Assembly (NCBI GenBank): GCA_009930425.1 | Contig: RZYE01000002.1 | Coordinates: 1 to 59,924, forward strand | DNA from: Actinomycetota bacterium | GTDB taxonomy: Bacteria; Actinomycetota; Actinomycetes; Actinomycetales; Actinomycetaceae | DNA: 59,924 nucleotides | Direction: 5' to 3' | In this document: positions 47,607-58,381 of the stretch, piece by piece | Layout: each line of letters opens with the position of its first letter | Numbering within the stretch: the first letter of the stretch is position 1 | Notes under the pieces: model-generated | What the model was told of the DNA's origin: nothing | Databases searched by the model: none | The model's input: the letters and a program-made list of their open reading frames with translations, nothing else | Made by a program: the position numbers and the translations under genes

Positions 47607-50225
47607 GTGGCTGACGAGACCGAGAACCGCCAGGACGAACAGGCAGAGGTCGCCGGAGTCGCGAGCGGCCGCAGGCGTCGCACCGTGAAGGCCGAGTTCT
47701 CCGCAGCGGATGGGGAGCAGGTTCCCCAGATGCGGCTCCCCGCCGCAGCGCTGCTGTTCCAGGCGCCCGACCTCTCCAGCGTGGCGCCGCGCCGGGCCGA
47801 GAGGCCGGGAGACGCGAACTCGGTCGGCGAGAAGCCGGCCGGCGAGGAGAAGCAGTCCGCGCGCGAGGACTCCGGGGAGGAGGACGGGCGGCGCCGGCGA
47901 AGGGGAGGCCGGGGACGCAAGAAGTCCGCCGAGCCGCCGTCGCAGGAGGGCGCGGAGGACACCACGGACGCCGGCAGGCAGGACGCCGGAAAGCAGCAGG
48001 GCGGCAAGCAGGACGCCGGAAAGCAGGATGGCGGCAGGAAGGAAGCCGCACAGGAGCCCGCGGCGGGAGAGGCGAGGGCGGAGTCCGCCACGGACACGGG
48101 GGAGGAGTCGGAGGAGGGCGGTTCGCGCCGTCGTCGCCGGCGGCGCCGGCCCACGGACTCGGAGCGTGCGCGTTCCGAGGTGACGTCGGTCGAGGGCTCG
48201 ACCCGACTGGAGGCGAAGCGGCAGCGCCGGCGGGAGGGCCGGGACGCGGGCCGTCGTCGGCAGGTGATCACGGAATCGGAGTTCCTGGCCCGCCGGGAGG
48301 CGGTGGACCGCACCATGCTCGTCCGCGAGAAGGACGGCCTCAACCAGATCGCGGTGCTGGAGGACGGGATCCTCGTCGAGCACTACGTGGCGCGGCGCAC
48401 CCAGACCTCGATGGTCGGGAACGTGTACCTCGGCCGGGTGCAGAACGTGCTGCCCTCCATGGAGGCCGCGTTCATCGACCTCGGCAAGGGCCGGAACGCC
48501 GTGCTGTACGCCGGCGAGGTCAACTGGGACGCCGCAGGCATGGAGGGCCAGCCACGCCGGATCGAGCAGGCCCTCCACAGCGGCGACACCGTGCTCGTCC
48601 AGGTCACGAAGGACCCCATCGGACACAAGGGGGCGCGTCTCACCAGCCAGGTCACCCTTGCGGGCCGCCACCTGGTGCTCGTGCCCTCGGGCGCCATGAC
48701 GGGCATCTCCCGCAAGCTTCCCGAGTCGGAGAGGGCGCGCCTGAAGAGGCTGCTGAAGGAGATCGTTCCCGACTCCGCCGGCGTCATCGTGCGCACGGCG
48801 GCGGAGGGTGCGACGGAGGAGCAGTTGAGGGACGACGTCGCCCGGCTGCTGCGGACGTGGGAGGACATCCAGTCGAAGGCGTCCTCGGCGAAGAGTGCCC
48901 CCCTGCTGCTCAAGGGCGAGCCCGAACTGGCAGTGCGGGTGGTGCGCGACGTCTTCAATGAGGACTTCACGGAACTCGTGGTCTCGGGTGACGAGGCGTG
49001 GCGCACCATCTCGAGGTACGTCGAGGAGCTGTCGCCCGACCTGGCGGGCCGCCTCCGCCACTGGGTGGAACCCCGCGACATCTTCTCCGAGTTCCGCATC
49101 GACGAGCAGCTCTCGAAGGGCATGGACCGGAAGGTCTGGCTGCCCTCGGGTGGCTCCCTGGTGATCGACCGCACCGAGGCGATGACGGTCATCGACGTCA
49201 ACACCGGCCGCTTCACCGGCGCCGGCGGCACCCTGGAGGAGACCGTCACGCGGAACAACCTCGAGGCGGCCGAGGAGATCGTGCGGCAGCTCCGGTTGCG
49301 GGACATCGGTGGGATCATCGTGATCGACTTCATCGACATGGTGCTCGAGTCGAACCGTGACCTCGTGCTGCGCCGGCTCATGGAGTGCCTGGGCCGTGAC
49401 CGCACCCGGCACCAGGTCGCCGAGGTCACCTCGCTCGGACTTGTCCAGATGACCCGGAAGCGGGTGGGCCAGGGCCTGGTCGAGGCGTTCTCGGAGCCGT
49501 GTGAGCACTGCGGCGGGCGCGGCTTCATCGTGCACACCCACCCGGTGGAGAAGGACACGGGCGAGTCGGAGGCCGACCAGCCACGGTCGCGTCGCCGCGG
49601 GCGTGGCCGGGCGGACGAGGCCCCTGCCGTCGAGCCGAACCGCAAGGTCGTGAAGGATGCGCTGGCAACGATCGCAGCAGCGGCAGCATCCGCCCACGAG
49701 GTGCACGAGACCGTGGCCCCCGAGGTCGCCGACGCGATCACGAAGGCCGCGACGGGAGTGGCCGACGCGGTCGCTGCCGACGCGCCGGACGAGTCGAGCG
49801 ACGACACCGCCGCCACCCAGCAGGCCGCCACCGAGCAGGTGGAGGCCGATGTCCCCGCCGACGCGGGGCCGGATGGCGGCGACGGGACCCCGACCCGTCC
49901 CCGCCGCGGCGGCCGGCGACGGGTGGTGGCGACCGTGGCCCCAGCAGCGGACGCCACGGCGGACATCATCACCCTTCCCACGCGTGAGGAGTCCCCGAGC
50001 GACGTCATCGTCCTTCCGAAGGGCGAGGAGACGTCCCCGGCTCCCTCACTCCCGCCCGAGACACTGGACACCCTCGTGTTCCCGGAGCGCTCCGAGTCCT
50101 CCCGGCCCTCCCGGCGCAGGCCGCGGCGTGCGACGTCCGCGACGACGGCCCCTCCCGAGGCGGAGGCACCGGACTCCGCGTCCGAGGATCAGGGGCCTGG
50201 GGACGAGGGCTCGCCGGAGGGGTGA
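47607..50225 (+). CDS. rne: Ribonuclease E/G
   Basis: [62 protein letters not shown]; low-complexity N- and C-terminal extensions. GTG start. Confidence 0.94.
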   Translation: MADETENRQDEQAEVAGVASGRRRRTVKAEFSAADGEQVPQMRLPAAALLFQAPDLSSVAPRRAERPGDANSVGEKPAGEEKQSAREDSGEEDGRRRRRGGRGRKKSAEPPSQEGAEDTTDAGRQDAGKQQGGKQDAGKQDGGRKEAAQEPAAGEARAESATDTGEESEEGGSRRRRRRRRPTDSERARSEVTSVEGSTRLEAKRQRRREGRDAGRRRQVITESEFLARREAVDRTMLVREKDGLNQIAVLEDGILVEHYVARRTQTSMVGNVYLGRVQNVLPSMEAAFIDLGKGRNAVLYAGEVNWDAAGMEGQPRRIEQALHSGDTVLVQVTKDPIGHKGARLTSQVTLAGRHLVLVPSGAMTGISRKLPESERARLKRLLKEIVPDSAGVIVRTAAEGATEEQLRDDVARLLRTWEDIQSKASSAKSAPLLLKGEPELAVRVVRDVFNEDFTELVVSGDEAWRTISRYVEELSPDLAGRLRHWVEPRDIFSEFRIDEQLSKGMDRKVWLPSGGSLVIDRTEAMTVIDVNTGRFTGAGGTLEETVTRNNLEAAEEIVRQLRLRDIGGIIVIDFIDMVLESNRDLVLRRLMECLGRDRTRHQVAEVTSLGLVQMTRKRVGQGLVEAFSEPCEHCGGRGFIVHTHPVEKDTGESEADQPRSRRRGRGRADEAPAVEPNRKVVKDALATIAAAAASAHEVHETVAPEVADAITKAATGVADAVAADAPDESSDDTAATQQAATEQVEADVPADAGPDGGDGTPTRPRRGGRRRVVATVAPAADATADIITLPTREESPSDVIVLPKGEETSPAPSLPPETLDTLVFPERSESSRPSRRRPRRATSATTAPPEAEAPDSASEDQGPGDEGSPEG
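47978..48037 (+). repeat. 30-bp imperfect tandem repeat in rne 5' region
   Basis: gcaggacgccggaaagcag at 47978-47996 and again at 48008-48026; encodes [20 protein letters not shown]. Confidence 0.75.
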
Positions 50226-50267
50226 GGGACACCACAGCGGCGGCCGGGCCCCGGGCGGTCGAGAGGT

Positions 50268-50296
50268 TTGCCCTCACCGGCGCTTCGGCGTAATCT
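50268..50296 (+). promoter_or_regulatory. rplU promoter TTGCCC-N17-TAATCT
   Basis: Hexamers at 50268-50273 and 50291-50296, spacer exactly 17; about 100-nt 5' leader before rplU. Confidence 0.65.
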
Positions 50297-50400
50297 TGAC
50301 CGTCGGCGCGTTGTGCGCCCCAGCATGTCATCGCGTGCGAATCCCGACCCACACCGAGTGCGGTCCGCGCGCTCACGGAACGACAGAGATGAGCAGGAAC

Positions 50401-50709
50401 GTGGTCTACGCCATCGTCAAGGCCGGCGGCCGACAGGAGAAGGTTTCCGTCGGTGACACCGTCGTCGTCAACAAGGTCGAGGGTGACGTCGGCTCGACGA
50501 TCGAGCTGACGCCGATCATGCTCGTCGACGGCGACACCGTCACCACCGCCGCGGATGCCCTCGCCGGGGTCACCGTGACCGCCGAGATCCAGGGCCCGGC
50601 GAAGGGCCCGAAGATCATCATCCAGAAGTACAAGAACAAGACCGGGTACAAGAAGCGCCAGGGCCACCGCCAGTCGCTCACGCGCCTCAAGGTCACCGGA
50701 ATCAAGTAG
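50401..50709 (+). CDS. rplU: 50S ribosomal protein L21
   Basis: [48 protein letters not shown] start preferred (SD AGGA); alternative ATG 50389. Confidence 0.95.
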   Translation: MVYAIVKAGGRQEKVSVGDTVVVNKVEGDVGSTIELTPIMLVDGDTVTTAADALAGVTVTAEIQGPAKGPKIIIQKYKNKTGYKKRQGHRQSLTRLKVTGIK

Positions 50710-50748
50710 CACGGCCGCAGGCCCTCGGAAACAAGGAGAGAGACGACA

Positions 50749-50999
50749 TGGCACACAAGAAGGGCGCCAGTTCCTCGCGCAACGGTCGTGACTCCAACGC
50801 TCAGCGCCTCGGCGTGAAGCGGTACGGCGGCCAGGTCGTCAAGGCCGGCGAGATCCTGGTCCGGCAGCGCGGCACCCACTTCCACCCCGGCGTCAACGTC
50901 GGCCGTGGCGGGGACGACACCCTGTTCGCCCTCGAGGCGGGCCAGGTGCGGTTCGGAACGCGCGGCGACCGGAAGGTCATCGACGTCGTGGCGCAGTAG
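50749..50999 (+). CDS. rpmA: 50S ribosomal protein L27
   Basis: [62 protein letters not shown]; the track gives the start as 50748. Confidence 0.97.
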
Positions 51000-51012
51000 C
51001 CACACCACTCTC

Positions 51013-51055
51013 GGCGGGAGGCGAGCGGCACGGCCGCCCGCCTCCCGCCCTTTTT
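51013..51055 (+). terminator. Strong intrinsic terminator between rpmA and obgE
   Basis: GGCGGGAGGCGAGCGGC-ACG-GCCGCCCGCCTCCCGCC (17-bp stem, one mismatch) followed by CTTTTT. Confidence 0.85.
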
Positions 51056-51080
51056 CCGGCAGTCCCCAGGGAGGACCCCA

Positions 51081-52595
51081 ATGGCAAGCTTCGTGGACCG
51101 CGTCCTGCTCCACGCGACGGGCGGGCACGGTGGCAACGGCTGCGTCTCGATCCGCCGGGAGAAGTTCAAGCCACTGGCCGGCCCGGACGGAGCGAACGGG
51201 GGCCGGGGCGGGAGCATCATCCTCGAGGTGGACCCCCAGGTCACCACGCTGCTCGCGTTCCACCACCTCCCGCACCGGCGCGCCGAGAGCGGCACCCAGG
51301 GGATGGGGGACCTGCGGCAGGGAAGGAATGGCGAGGACCTCGTGCTCCCGGTCCCGGAGGGCACGGTCGTGAAGACGGAGGACGGGGAGGTCCTCGCGGA
51401 CCTCATGGGTGCCGGCACCCGTTTCGTCGCGGCCGCGGGGGGAGCGGGAGGTCTGGGCAACGCCGCGCTGGCCTCGGACCGCCGGAAGGCGCCCGGGTTC
51501 GCCCTGCTCGGGGAGCCGGGCGAGGAGGTGCGGCTCATCCTCGAGCTGAAGTCGGTCGCCGATGTCGCGCTCGTCGGCTTCCCCTCCGCCGGCAAGTCGT
51601 CCCTCATCGCCGCCATCTCGGCCGCACGCCCCAAGATCGCGGACTACCCGTTCACCACCCTCATCCCGAACCTCGGCGTCGTCCGGGCGGGCGACCACCG
51701 GTACACGGTGGCCGATGTCCCGGGACTCATCCCCGGTGCCTCCGAGGGCCGGGGGCTCGGGCTCGAGTTCCTCCGTCACATCGAGCGGTGCGCCGTGATC
51801 GTCCACGTGCTCGACTGCGCGACCCTCGAGCCGAACCGCGACCCGGTCTCGGACCTCGACGCCCTCGAGGCCGAGCTTGCCGCCTACGCCGGGAGGCTCG
51901 AGGACGTCGGCGCAGTCCCCCTCATGGAGCGGCCCCGCCTGGTCGTCCTGAACAAGATCGACGTGCCCGAGGCCCGCGAACTCGCCGAGTTCGTCGCCCC
52001 GGAGTTGCGTGGGCGCGGACTGGAGGTCCACCTCGTCTCGACGGCGTCCCACGAGGGACTCCCGGCGCTCACCTACCTCCTCGGGCAGATCGTCGAGGAC
52101 GCCCGCTCCCGCGTGGAGGAGGCGCCGCTGCCCCGGGTGGTCATCCGTCCGGAGCCGGTGGATGACGCTGGTTTCACCGTGGTGCCCAGGAAGGGGCCCG
52201 ACGGGACCTGGTACCAGGTGCGGGGCACGAAGCCCGAGCGCTGGGTGCGCCAGACGGACTTCGCGAACGACGAGGCGGTCGGGTACCTCGCCGACCGGCT
52301 CGCGAAGCTCGGTATCGAGGACGAGCTCTTCCGCATCGGCGCGACCCCCGGGGACACGGTCGTCATCGGCCCGGAGGACTCGGGCGTGGTGTTCGACTGG
52401 GAGCCCACACTGACCACCGGCCCCGAGCTCCTCGGGCCGCGCGGCTCCGACATGCGGTTCGACGACGGTGCCCGCGCCACCCGGGGCGAGCGGCGACGCG
52501 AGTACAAGGACCGGATGGACGGCAAGACCCGCGCACGCGAGGAACTGTGGACGGAGCGGGAGGCCGGGGTCTGGACGGACCCGGCAGAGGGCTGA
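51081..52595 (+). CDS. obgE: GTPase ObgE/CgtA
   Basis: [78 protein letters not shown]. Confidence 0.97.
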   Translation: MASFVDRVLLHATGGHGGNGCVSIRREKFKPLAGPDGANGGRGGSIILEVDPQVTTLLAFHHLPHRRAESGTQGMGDLRQGRNGEDLVLPVPEGTVVKTEDGEVLADLMGAGTRFVAAAGGAGGLGNAALASDRRKAPGFALLGEPGEEVRLILELKSVADVALVGFPSAGKSSLIAAISAARPKIADYPFTTLIPNLGVVRAGDHRYTVADVPGLIPGASEGRGLGLEFLRHIERCAVIVHVLDCATLEPNRDPVSDLDALEAELAAYAGRLEDVGAVPLMERPRLVVLNKIDVPEARELAEFVAPELRGRGLEVHLVSTASHEGLPALTYLLGQIVEDARSRVEEAPLPRVVIRPEPVDDAGFTVVPRKGPDGTWYQVRGTKPERWVRQTDFANDEAVGYLADRLAKLGIEDELFRIGATPGDTVVIGPEDSGVVFDWEPTLTTGPELLGPRGSDMRFDDGARATRGERRREYKDRMDGKTRAREELWTEREAGVWTDPAEG

Positions 52596-52639
52596 CGAGC
52601 CGGCGCCCCTGCAGGGCCCACCGGGCGGATAATGGGCGC

Positions 52640-53782
52640 ATGAACCCGATCAACTCGCGCAGCGACCTGGCCCGGGCCCGGCGGCTGGTCATCAAGATCG
52701 GGTCATCGTCGCTCACCACCGCGGACGGACGCCTCGACACCGAGTACCTCACCCGGCTGGTGGACACCGCGGCGGTGCGGCGCCTGCGAGGCCACCAGGT
52801 GGTCCTCGTCACCTCCGGTGCGATTGCCGCCGGACTGGGGCCCTCCGGCCTCGCCCGCCGCCCGAGTGACCTCGCCACCTCGCAGGCGTTGGCCTCTGTG
52901 GGCCAGGGCCTCCTCATCGCCGAGTACGCCCGCGCCTTCGCCCGCCACGGACTCACGGTCGGCCAGGTCCTGCTGACGGCGGAGGACCTCATCCGCCCCC
53001 AGCACTACCGCAACGCGCGCCGGGCCCTCACCCGCCTGCTCGAGCTCGGCATGGTCCCCGTCGTCAACGAGAACGACGCGGTGGCGACCGATGAGATCCG
53101 GTTCGGGGACAACGACCGGCTCGCCGCCCTCGTCGCGAACCTCGTGGCGGCCGAGGTGCTGGTCCTCCTCACCGACGTCGACGGCCTGTACACCACCCGC
53201 CCCACCGAACCCGGGGCACGGCTCGTCCAGCGGGTCCACGACTCCGATCAGTTGGCGGACTACTGCATCACCGGCCGGGGGTCGGCAGTCGGGACGGGTG
53301 GCATGACCACCAAGATCGACGCCGCGATGATCGCCACGAACTCCGGCATCCCCACGCTGCTCGCGAACGCCTCCCGGGTGGATGACGCGCTGCTGGGCCA
53401 CGACGTCGGCACCTGGTTCGACGTCGCGGACCACCGGCGCTCCTCGCGGCGGCTGTGGCTGGCGTGGGCCGCCCGTTCCCGCGGCCGCGTGTGGCTCGAT
53501 TCCGGCGCGGTCGATGCCGTGACCCACGGCAAGCGTTCCCTGCTGGCCGCCGGGATCACCCAGGTGGAGGGGGACTTCGAGGCGGGGGACGCCGTCGACC
53601 TCGTCGGCCCGGAGGGACACGTCGTCGCCCGTGGACTGTCCGGGTTCGATTCCGCCGATGTCGCCCGCATGAAGGGGCGCTCGACCGTCCAGCTCCGGGT
53701 GGAGCTGGACGACTTCCACGCGCGCCCGGTCGTCCACCGGGACGACCTGGCGCCGGTGCTCGGGGGCGGACGCCGCGGCTAG
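52640..53782 (+). CDS. proB: Glutamate 5-kinase (with PUA domain)
   Basis: [68 protein letters not shown]. Confidence 0.97.
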   Translation: MNPINSRSDLARARRLVIKIGSSSLTTADGRLDTEYLTRLVDTAAVRRLRGHQVVLVTSGAIAAGLGPSGLARRPSDLATSQALASVGQGLLIAEYARAFARHGLTVGQVLLTAEDLIRPQHYRNARRALTRLLELGMVPVVNENDAVATDEIRFGDNDRLAALVANLVAAEVLVLLTDVDGLYTTRPTEPGARLVQRVHDSDQLADYCITGRGSAVGTGGMTTKIDAAMIATNSGIPTLLANASRVDDALLGHDVGTWFDVADHRRSSRRLWLAWAARSRGRVWLDSGAVDAVTHGKRSLLAAGITQVEGDFEAGDAVDLVGPEGHVVARGLSGFDSADVARMKGRSTVQLRVELDDFHARPVVHRDDLAPVLGGGRRG

Positions 53783-53792
53783 GCTTGTCCCC

Positions 53793-55046
53793 ATGGACAT
53801 TCCCCAGGCGATCACCACCGTTGCCCGCAACGCGAAGGTCGCGTCGCGTTCCCTCGCCTCGGCACCCCGTTCCGTGAAGGACGCCGCCCTCCTCGCGATG
53901 GCGGACGCCCTTCTCACGGGGCAGGAGGACATCCTCGCCGCGAACGCCGAGGACGTCGCGAACGGGCGTGGCATGAAGGCCGGCCTCGTGGATCGGCTCA
54001 CCCTCACGCCCGAGCGGATCGCCGGCATCGCCGAGGCGCTCCGGGAGCTCGCCGCGTTGCCCGACCCGGTGGGCGAGGTGGTCCGCGGCTCCACCCTGCC
54101 GAACGGACTGCGCCTGCGCCAGGTGCGCGTTCCCATGGGGGTCGTCGGGATGATCTACGAGGCGCGTCCGAACGTGACCGTCGACGCGGCCGGCCTCGCG
54201 ATCAAGTCGGGCAACGCGGTCATCCTGCGGGGCGGGTCCGCCGCGGCCCGCACCAACACCGTGATCGTGCGCCTCCTCGCGGACGCGCTGGAGTCGGTGG
54301 CGCTCCCGCGTGACCTCGTGCAGTCCATCGATGCCTGGGGGCGGGAGGGTGCGGTCGAGCTCATGCACGCCCGTGGGCTGGTCGACGTCCTCGTGCCGAG
54401 GGGCGGTGCGGACCTCATCCAGACCGTCGTCCGGGAGTCCACGGTGCCCGCCATCGAGACCGGCGTCGGCAACTGCCACGTGTACGTGGACTCCTCCGCG
54501 GACCTCGAGATGGCGCGCCGCATCGCGTTCAACTCGAAGGTGCAGCGCCCCGGTGTCTGCAACGCGGCGGAGACCCTCGTCGTGCACGCGGGGATCGCCG
54601 AGGCCTTCCTGCCGCTCGTGGGCCGCGACCTCGCCGAGGCCGGCGTCACCCTCCATGCCGACGACGACGCCGCCCGCCTCCTCGGCGTCCCGAGCGTCCC
54701 GGCCGAGGCCGAGGACTGGTCGACCGAGTACCTCTCCCTCGACCTGGCCGTCCGGGTGGTCCCCGACCTCGACGCTGCGCTCGAGCACATCCGGACCTAC
54801 TCGTCGGGGCACACGGAGGCCATCGTGACGTCGTCGCTCGCGGCCGCCAACCGGTTCACCCGCGAGCTGGACGCCGCCGCGCTCATCGTCAACGCCTCGA
54901 CCCGCTTCACCGACGGCGGCCAGTTCGGCCTCGGCGCGGAGATCGGGATCTCCACGCAGAAGCTCCATGCCCGCGGCCCGATGGGGCTTGCGGAGCTCAC
55001 GACGACCACCTGGCTCGTCGAGGGCGAGGGCCAGATCCGCGCATGA
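53793..55046 (+). CDS. proA: Glutamate-5-semialdehyde dehydrogenase
   Basis: [56 protein letters not shown]. Confidence 0.97.
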   Translation: MDIPQAITTVARNAKVASRSLASAPRSVKDAALLAMADALLTGQEDILAANAEDVANGRGMKAGLVDRLTLTPERIAGIAEALRELAALPDPVGEVVRGSTLPNGLRLRQVRVPMGVVGMIYEARPNVTVDAAGLAIKSGNAVILRGGSAAARTNTVIVRLLADALESVALPRDLVQSIDAWGREGAVELMHARGLVDVLVPRGGADLIQTVVRESTVPAIETGVGNCHVYVDSSADLEMARRIAFNSKVQRPGVCNAAETLVVHAGIAEAFLPLVGRDLAEAGVTLHADDDAARLLGVPSVPAEAEDWSTEYLSLDLAVRVVPDLDAALEHIRTYSSGHTEAIVTSSLAAANRFTRELDAAALIVNASTRFTDGGQFGLGAEIGISTQKLHARGPMGLAELTTTTWLVEGEGQIRA

Positions 55047-55104
55047 CCGGCATCTGTGCGAAACTGGCACCATTCGGATCCACTTCCTGCGGAGGACCAC
55101 AGAT

Positions 55105-55257
55105 ATGAGGAGTTCGCTCGTCGCCCTCGAGGGCGGTCATGAGGTCGTCAACCAGCTCCCGGTGCCCGCCATCATGTACGGCGTCATCGCGCTGGTCGTG
55201 CTTCTCTTCCTGCTCCTGGTGGCGTACGCGTTCCGGTCCGTGGGCACCCGGCACTGA
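55105..55257 (+). CDS. Small single-TM protein (50 aa)
   Basis: [57 protein letters not shown]; stop overlaps nadD ATG. Confidence 0.75.
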   Translation: MRSSLVALEGGHEVVNQLPVPAIMYGVIALVVLLFLLLVAYAFRSVGTRH

Positions 55258-55898
55258 TGCCGTCGGCGAGTGGTCGCCGGCGCGTCGGCGTGATGGGCGG
55301 GACGTTCGACCCGATCCACCACGGTCACCTCGTCGCGGCCAGTGAGGTCCAGGACGTCTTCGACCTCGATGAGGTGGTGTTCGTCCCCACGGGTGCCCAA
55401 CCCTTCAAGCTCGACCGGGAGGTCACGTCCGTCGAGCACCGCTACCTCATGACGGTCATCGCCACGGCCTCCAACCCCCGGTTCACGGTCTCCCGCGTGG
55501 ACATCGACCGTCCCGGGGTCACCTACACCATCGACACGCTGCGCGACCTGCGCACCCAGATGCCCGAGGACGAGCTCTTCTTCATCACCGGTGCCGACGC
55601 GATGAGCCAGATCCTGGAGTGGAAGAATGCGGGCGAGCTCTTCGAACTCGCCCACTTCATCGGCGTGACCCGTCCGGGCCACGCCCTCGACGACGCCGGG
55701 CTCCCGGAGAAGGGGGCCTCGCTGCTCGAGGTGCCCGCCCTCGCGATCTCCTCCACGGATTGCCGCGCCCGCGTCGCGGCGGGTTCGCCGGTCTGGTACC
55801 TGGTGCCCGACGGCGTGGTGCAGTACATCGCGAAGTACGAGCTCTACCGGCGCCGCGCCGCACCCTCCGGGCTGAGGGGAGTCAAGGATGACCGCTGA
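55257..55898 (+). CDS. nadD: Nicotinate-nucleotide adenylyltransferase
   Basis: [72 protein letters not shown]. Confidence 0.96.
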   Translation: MPSASGRRRVGVMGGTFDPIHHGHLVAASEVQDVFDLDEVVFVPTGAQPFKLDREVTSVEHRYLMTVIATASNPRFTVSRVDIDRPGVTYTIDTLRDLRTQMPEDELFFITGADAMSQILEWKNAGELFELAHFIGVTRPGHALDDAGLPEKGASLLEVPALAISSTDCRARVAAGSPVWYLVPDGVVQYIAKYELYRRRAAPSGLRGVKDDR

Positions 55899-56604
55899 CC
55901 GTCCGCTCACCAGGCGGGAGCTGCGCGAACGTGAGCGCGCCCGCGAACAGGCGGCTTCCGCTGACGTGCCGGAGGAGGGGCCGGAGCCCGAATCTCAGGC
56001 GCAGGCGGACACGCAGGAATCGGAGGCGCAAGAATCGCAGCCGCCTGCGGACGTGCCGCCGGCGTCCCAGGCGCCCCGCCCGAGCCGGCGCGCGCTCCGC
56101 GAGGTGGCCCGGGAGACCACCACGGAGCGCGCCGCCGTACGGCGCCGCCCCGTCCAGGCCCCGACGACGACGGGCCTGACCGTGGTGGACCAGGCGACCG
56201 GTGCCATCAGTGCCGTGCCCTTGGATCGGCAGGCGGAGCCGGAGGAGCAGGAACCGGAACCCCCGTCACGGCAGGAACCGGAACCCCCGCCGCGGCAGGA
56301 ACCGGAACCCGAGCCGGACGCGGGAGCCGGCCTGCGGCGTCGGTCGGTCATGGGCCGCTCGGAGGAGGCTTCCCCCACGCGTCCCCCCATGGTCCGGGAG
56401 CCATGGCGGGAGGACACCGGGGAGGACGCCGGCGAGGCCGAACAGGTCGGCCGTTCCGCCCTGGCCACCGTCCTCCGCTTCCTGGTGCTGCTGGTCGCGG
56501 CCTTCGTCGTTGGCGCCCTCATCTGGCTGGTGGCGGACGGCGCTGCCGCCGGTGCGGTCGCGCTCACGGTCGATCTCCCGGTCGAGCCGGGAGGCGTGAC
56601 ATGA
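55888..56604 (+). CDS. Pro/Glu-rich single-TM protein of unknown function
   Basis: Charged disordered N-terminus, QEPEPP repeats, [26 protein letters not shown] near the C-terminus; overlaps nadD and rsfS ends. Confidence 0.7.
   Translation: MTADRPLTRRELRERERAREQAASADVPEEGPEPESQAQADTQESEAQESQPPADVPPASQAPRPSRRALREVARETTTERAAVRRRPVQAPTTTGLTVVDQATGAISAVPLDRQAEPEEQEPEPPSRQEPEPPPRQEPEPEPDAGAGLRRRSVMGRSEEASPTRPPMVREPWREDTGEDAGEAEQVGRSALATVLRFLVLLVAAFVVGALIWLVADGAAAGAVALTVDLPVEPGGVT
56248..56313 (+). repeat. 24-bp in-frame tandem repeat (about 3 copies)
   Basis: CAGGAACCGGAACCCCCGTCACGG / CAGGAACCGGAACCCCCGCCGCGG / CAGGAACCGGAACCCGAG, encoding [22 protein letters not shown]. Confidence 0.85.
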
Positions 56605-56975
56605 CCGCATCGGAGCGGGCGACGGAACTCGCGGTGCTCGCGGCGCGGGCCGGCAGTGCACGGAAGGCTGAGGACGTCGTCGCGCTCGACGTCTCCGATC
56701 GCCTGGTCCTCACCGACGTCTTCCTCGTGATGTCCGGCACGAACGAGCGCCAGGTGTCGGCGATCGTGGACGCCGTCGAGGAGCGGCTGGCTGAGGCGGG
56801 GGTCCATGCGGTGCGTCGCGAGGGCCGGAGCCAGGCTCGCTGGGTGCTGCTCGACTTCGGGGAGGTCATCGTCCACGTGCAGCACGAGGAGGAGCGGGAG
56901 TTCTACGCCCTGGAGCGGCTGTGGCGGGACTGCCCCGTCGTACCGCTGCCGGGGGACATGGAGACGGTGGTGTGA
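56601..56975 (+). CDS. rsfS: Ribosome silencing factor RsfS
   Basis: KAEDVVALDVSDRLVLTDVFLVMSGTNERQVSAIVDAVEERL; ARWVLLDFGEVIVHVQHEEEREFYALERLW. Confidence 0.95.
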   Translation: MTASERATELAVLAARAGSARKAEDVVALDVSDRLVLTDVFLVMSGTNERQVSAIVDAVEERLAEAGVHAVRREGRSQARWVLLDFGEVIVHVQHEEEREFYALERLWRDCPVVPLPGDMETVV

Positions 56976-57598
56976 CCGCCGGGACGGTCATCCTGTGGCG
57001 CCACGGCCAGACGGACTACAACCTCGAGTTCCGCGTCCAGGGTGGGGTGGACATCCCGTTGAACCGGACCGGGCTCGCACAGGCGGCAGCGAGCGCGGCA
57101 GCGCTGCACCGCTACCTCGGCGGCGCGCCGACCTCGATCGTGACGTCCACCCTCGTGCGGGCGCGGGACACGGCTCGGATGCTGGCCGACCTCCTCGGGG
57201 TGGAGGTTGCCGCCGACCGCCGGTTGCGGGAGCGGGCCTTCGGGCTGTGGGAGGGGCTCACCCGGGACCAGATGGTGGCGACCTGGCCGGAGGAGTACCA
57301 GCAGTGGAAGGCGGGCGAGACACCCTCCGGAATCGGCATGGAGACGCGGGCCGAGGTGGCGGAGCGCGTCCATGCGGCCGTGCTCGAGCACGCCGGACGT
57401 CTCCAACTCGAGGAGACCCTCGTGGTGGTCAGCCACGGCTCGGCGACGGCACAGGCACTGGGCCGCATGCTGAGCTCCGAGCCGGGCAGCTGGTTCCCGG
57501 TGCGAGCCCTCGACAACGCGCACTGGTCCACCCTGCAGCACGCGCCCAACCTCACGCCTCCCTGGCGTCTGAAGGCCCACAACCTCGGACCGCTGTAG
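56972..57598 (+). CDS. Histidine phosphatase family protein
   Basis: VILWRHGQTDYNLEFRVQGGVDIPLNRTGLAQA; LRERAFGLWEG; VVVSHGSATAQAL. GTG start. Confidence 0.93.
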   Translation: MTAGTVILWRHGQTDYNLEFRVQGGVDIPLNRTGLAQAAASAAALHRYLGGAPTSIVTSTLVRARDTARMLADLLGVEVAADRRLRERAFGLWEGLTRDQMVATWPEEYQQWKAGETPSGIGMETRAEVAERVHAAVLEHAGRLQLEETLVVVSHGSATAQALGRMLSSEPGSWFPVRALDNAHWSTLQHAPNLTPPWRLKAHNLGPL

Positions 57599-57682
57599 AA
57601 CCTTCACGAGGGCTTCATGGAAGCGGCGGGCGGCCCTTCACGTCCGGCCCGTTGACTGCCCGGTGAACGTGAAGGAGGAGCC

Positions 57683-58381
57683 ATGAGAAGGATCATCGCA
57701 ACGGCCGGCGTCATCGCCGTCGCCGGACTCGGATTCGTCGGACCCGCCGGTGCCGCCGTCGAGGTCGACCCCGATCTCGCGGGGCACCTGGAGTTCATGG
57801 TCGAGGAGGAGCGTCTCGCGCACGAGCTGTACACGCTCTTCGACAACGAGTACCCGGAGGCCTCCATCTTCGCCAGCATCGCCCGCAGCGAGGAGCGCCA
57901 CATGGAGGCGGTGGCGCGCCAACTCGACCTGCGCGGGCTGGACGACCCGGGCGAGGGGCTGGAGCCGGGCGACTACGCCGTCGACGAGCTCGACGAGCTG
58001 TACGCCACGTGGTCCGCGCAAGGGCTCGAGGGTGTGGAGGCGGCGCTGCAGGTCGGGATCGACCTCGAGGAGGCGGACATCGCCGATCTCGAGGAGGCGC
58101 TCGGGGACCCGAGCACCCAGCCCGTGGAGCGCGTCTTCTCGGCACTCCTCGCGGGGTCACGGCATCACCTCCAGGCCTTCACCTCGGCCCTCGAGGATGG
58201 CTGCAGCGACTGCCTCGGCGAGCCGGGGCAGAAGGTGACGGCGAAGCGCGAGGCGTGGGGCCGAGGGTGGCAGGGCGACCAGCGCCGGGGCCACGGCAAC
58301 GGCCGTGGCGACGCACCGGCTGACCCCGACCGGTACCAGAAGGGAACCCCTAGGTATCCCGCAGAGGAACCCACAGGCTGA
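57683..58381 (+). CDS. Secreted DUF2202 ferritin-like protein
   Basis: Signal peptide MRRIIATAGVIAVAGLGFVGPAGA; MVEEERLAHELYTLF, SEERHMEAVARQLD, LLAGSRHHLQAF. Confidence 0.9.
   Translation: MRRIIATAGVIAVAGLGFVGPAGAAVEVDPDLAGHLEFMVEEERLAHELYTLFDNEYPEASIFASIARSEERHMEAVARQLDLRGLDDPGEGLEPGDYAVDELDELYATWSAQGLEGVEAALQVGIDLEEADIADLEEALGDPSTQPVERVFSALLAGSRHHLQAFTSALEDGCSDCLGEPGQKVTAKREAWGRGWQGDQRRGHGNGRGDAPADPDRYQKGTPRYPAEEPTG

Noticed and set aside
56248-56313. 24-bp repeats considered as a short CRISPR-like array
   Set aside because: Units are directly adjacent without spacers, in frame, and encode QEPEPPxR inside a CDS.
57652-57682. TTGACT as a -35 for the DUF2202 gene
   Set aside because: No -10 hexamer at 16-18 nt; the expected place is occupied by the SD and start codon.
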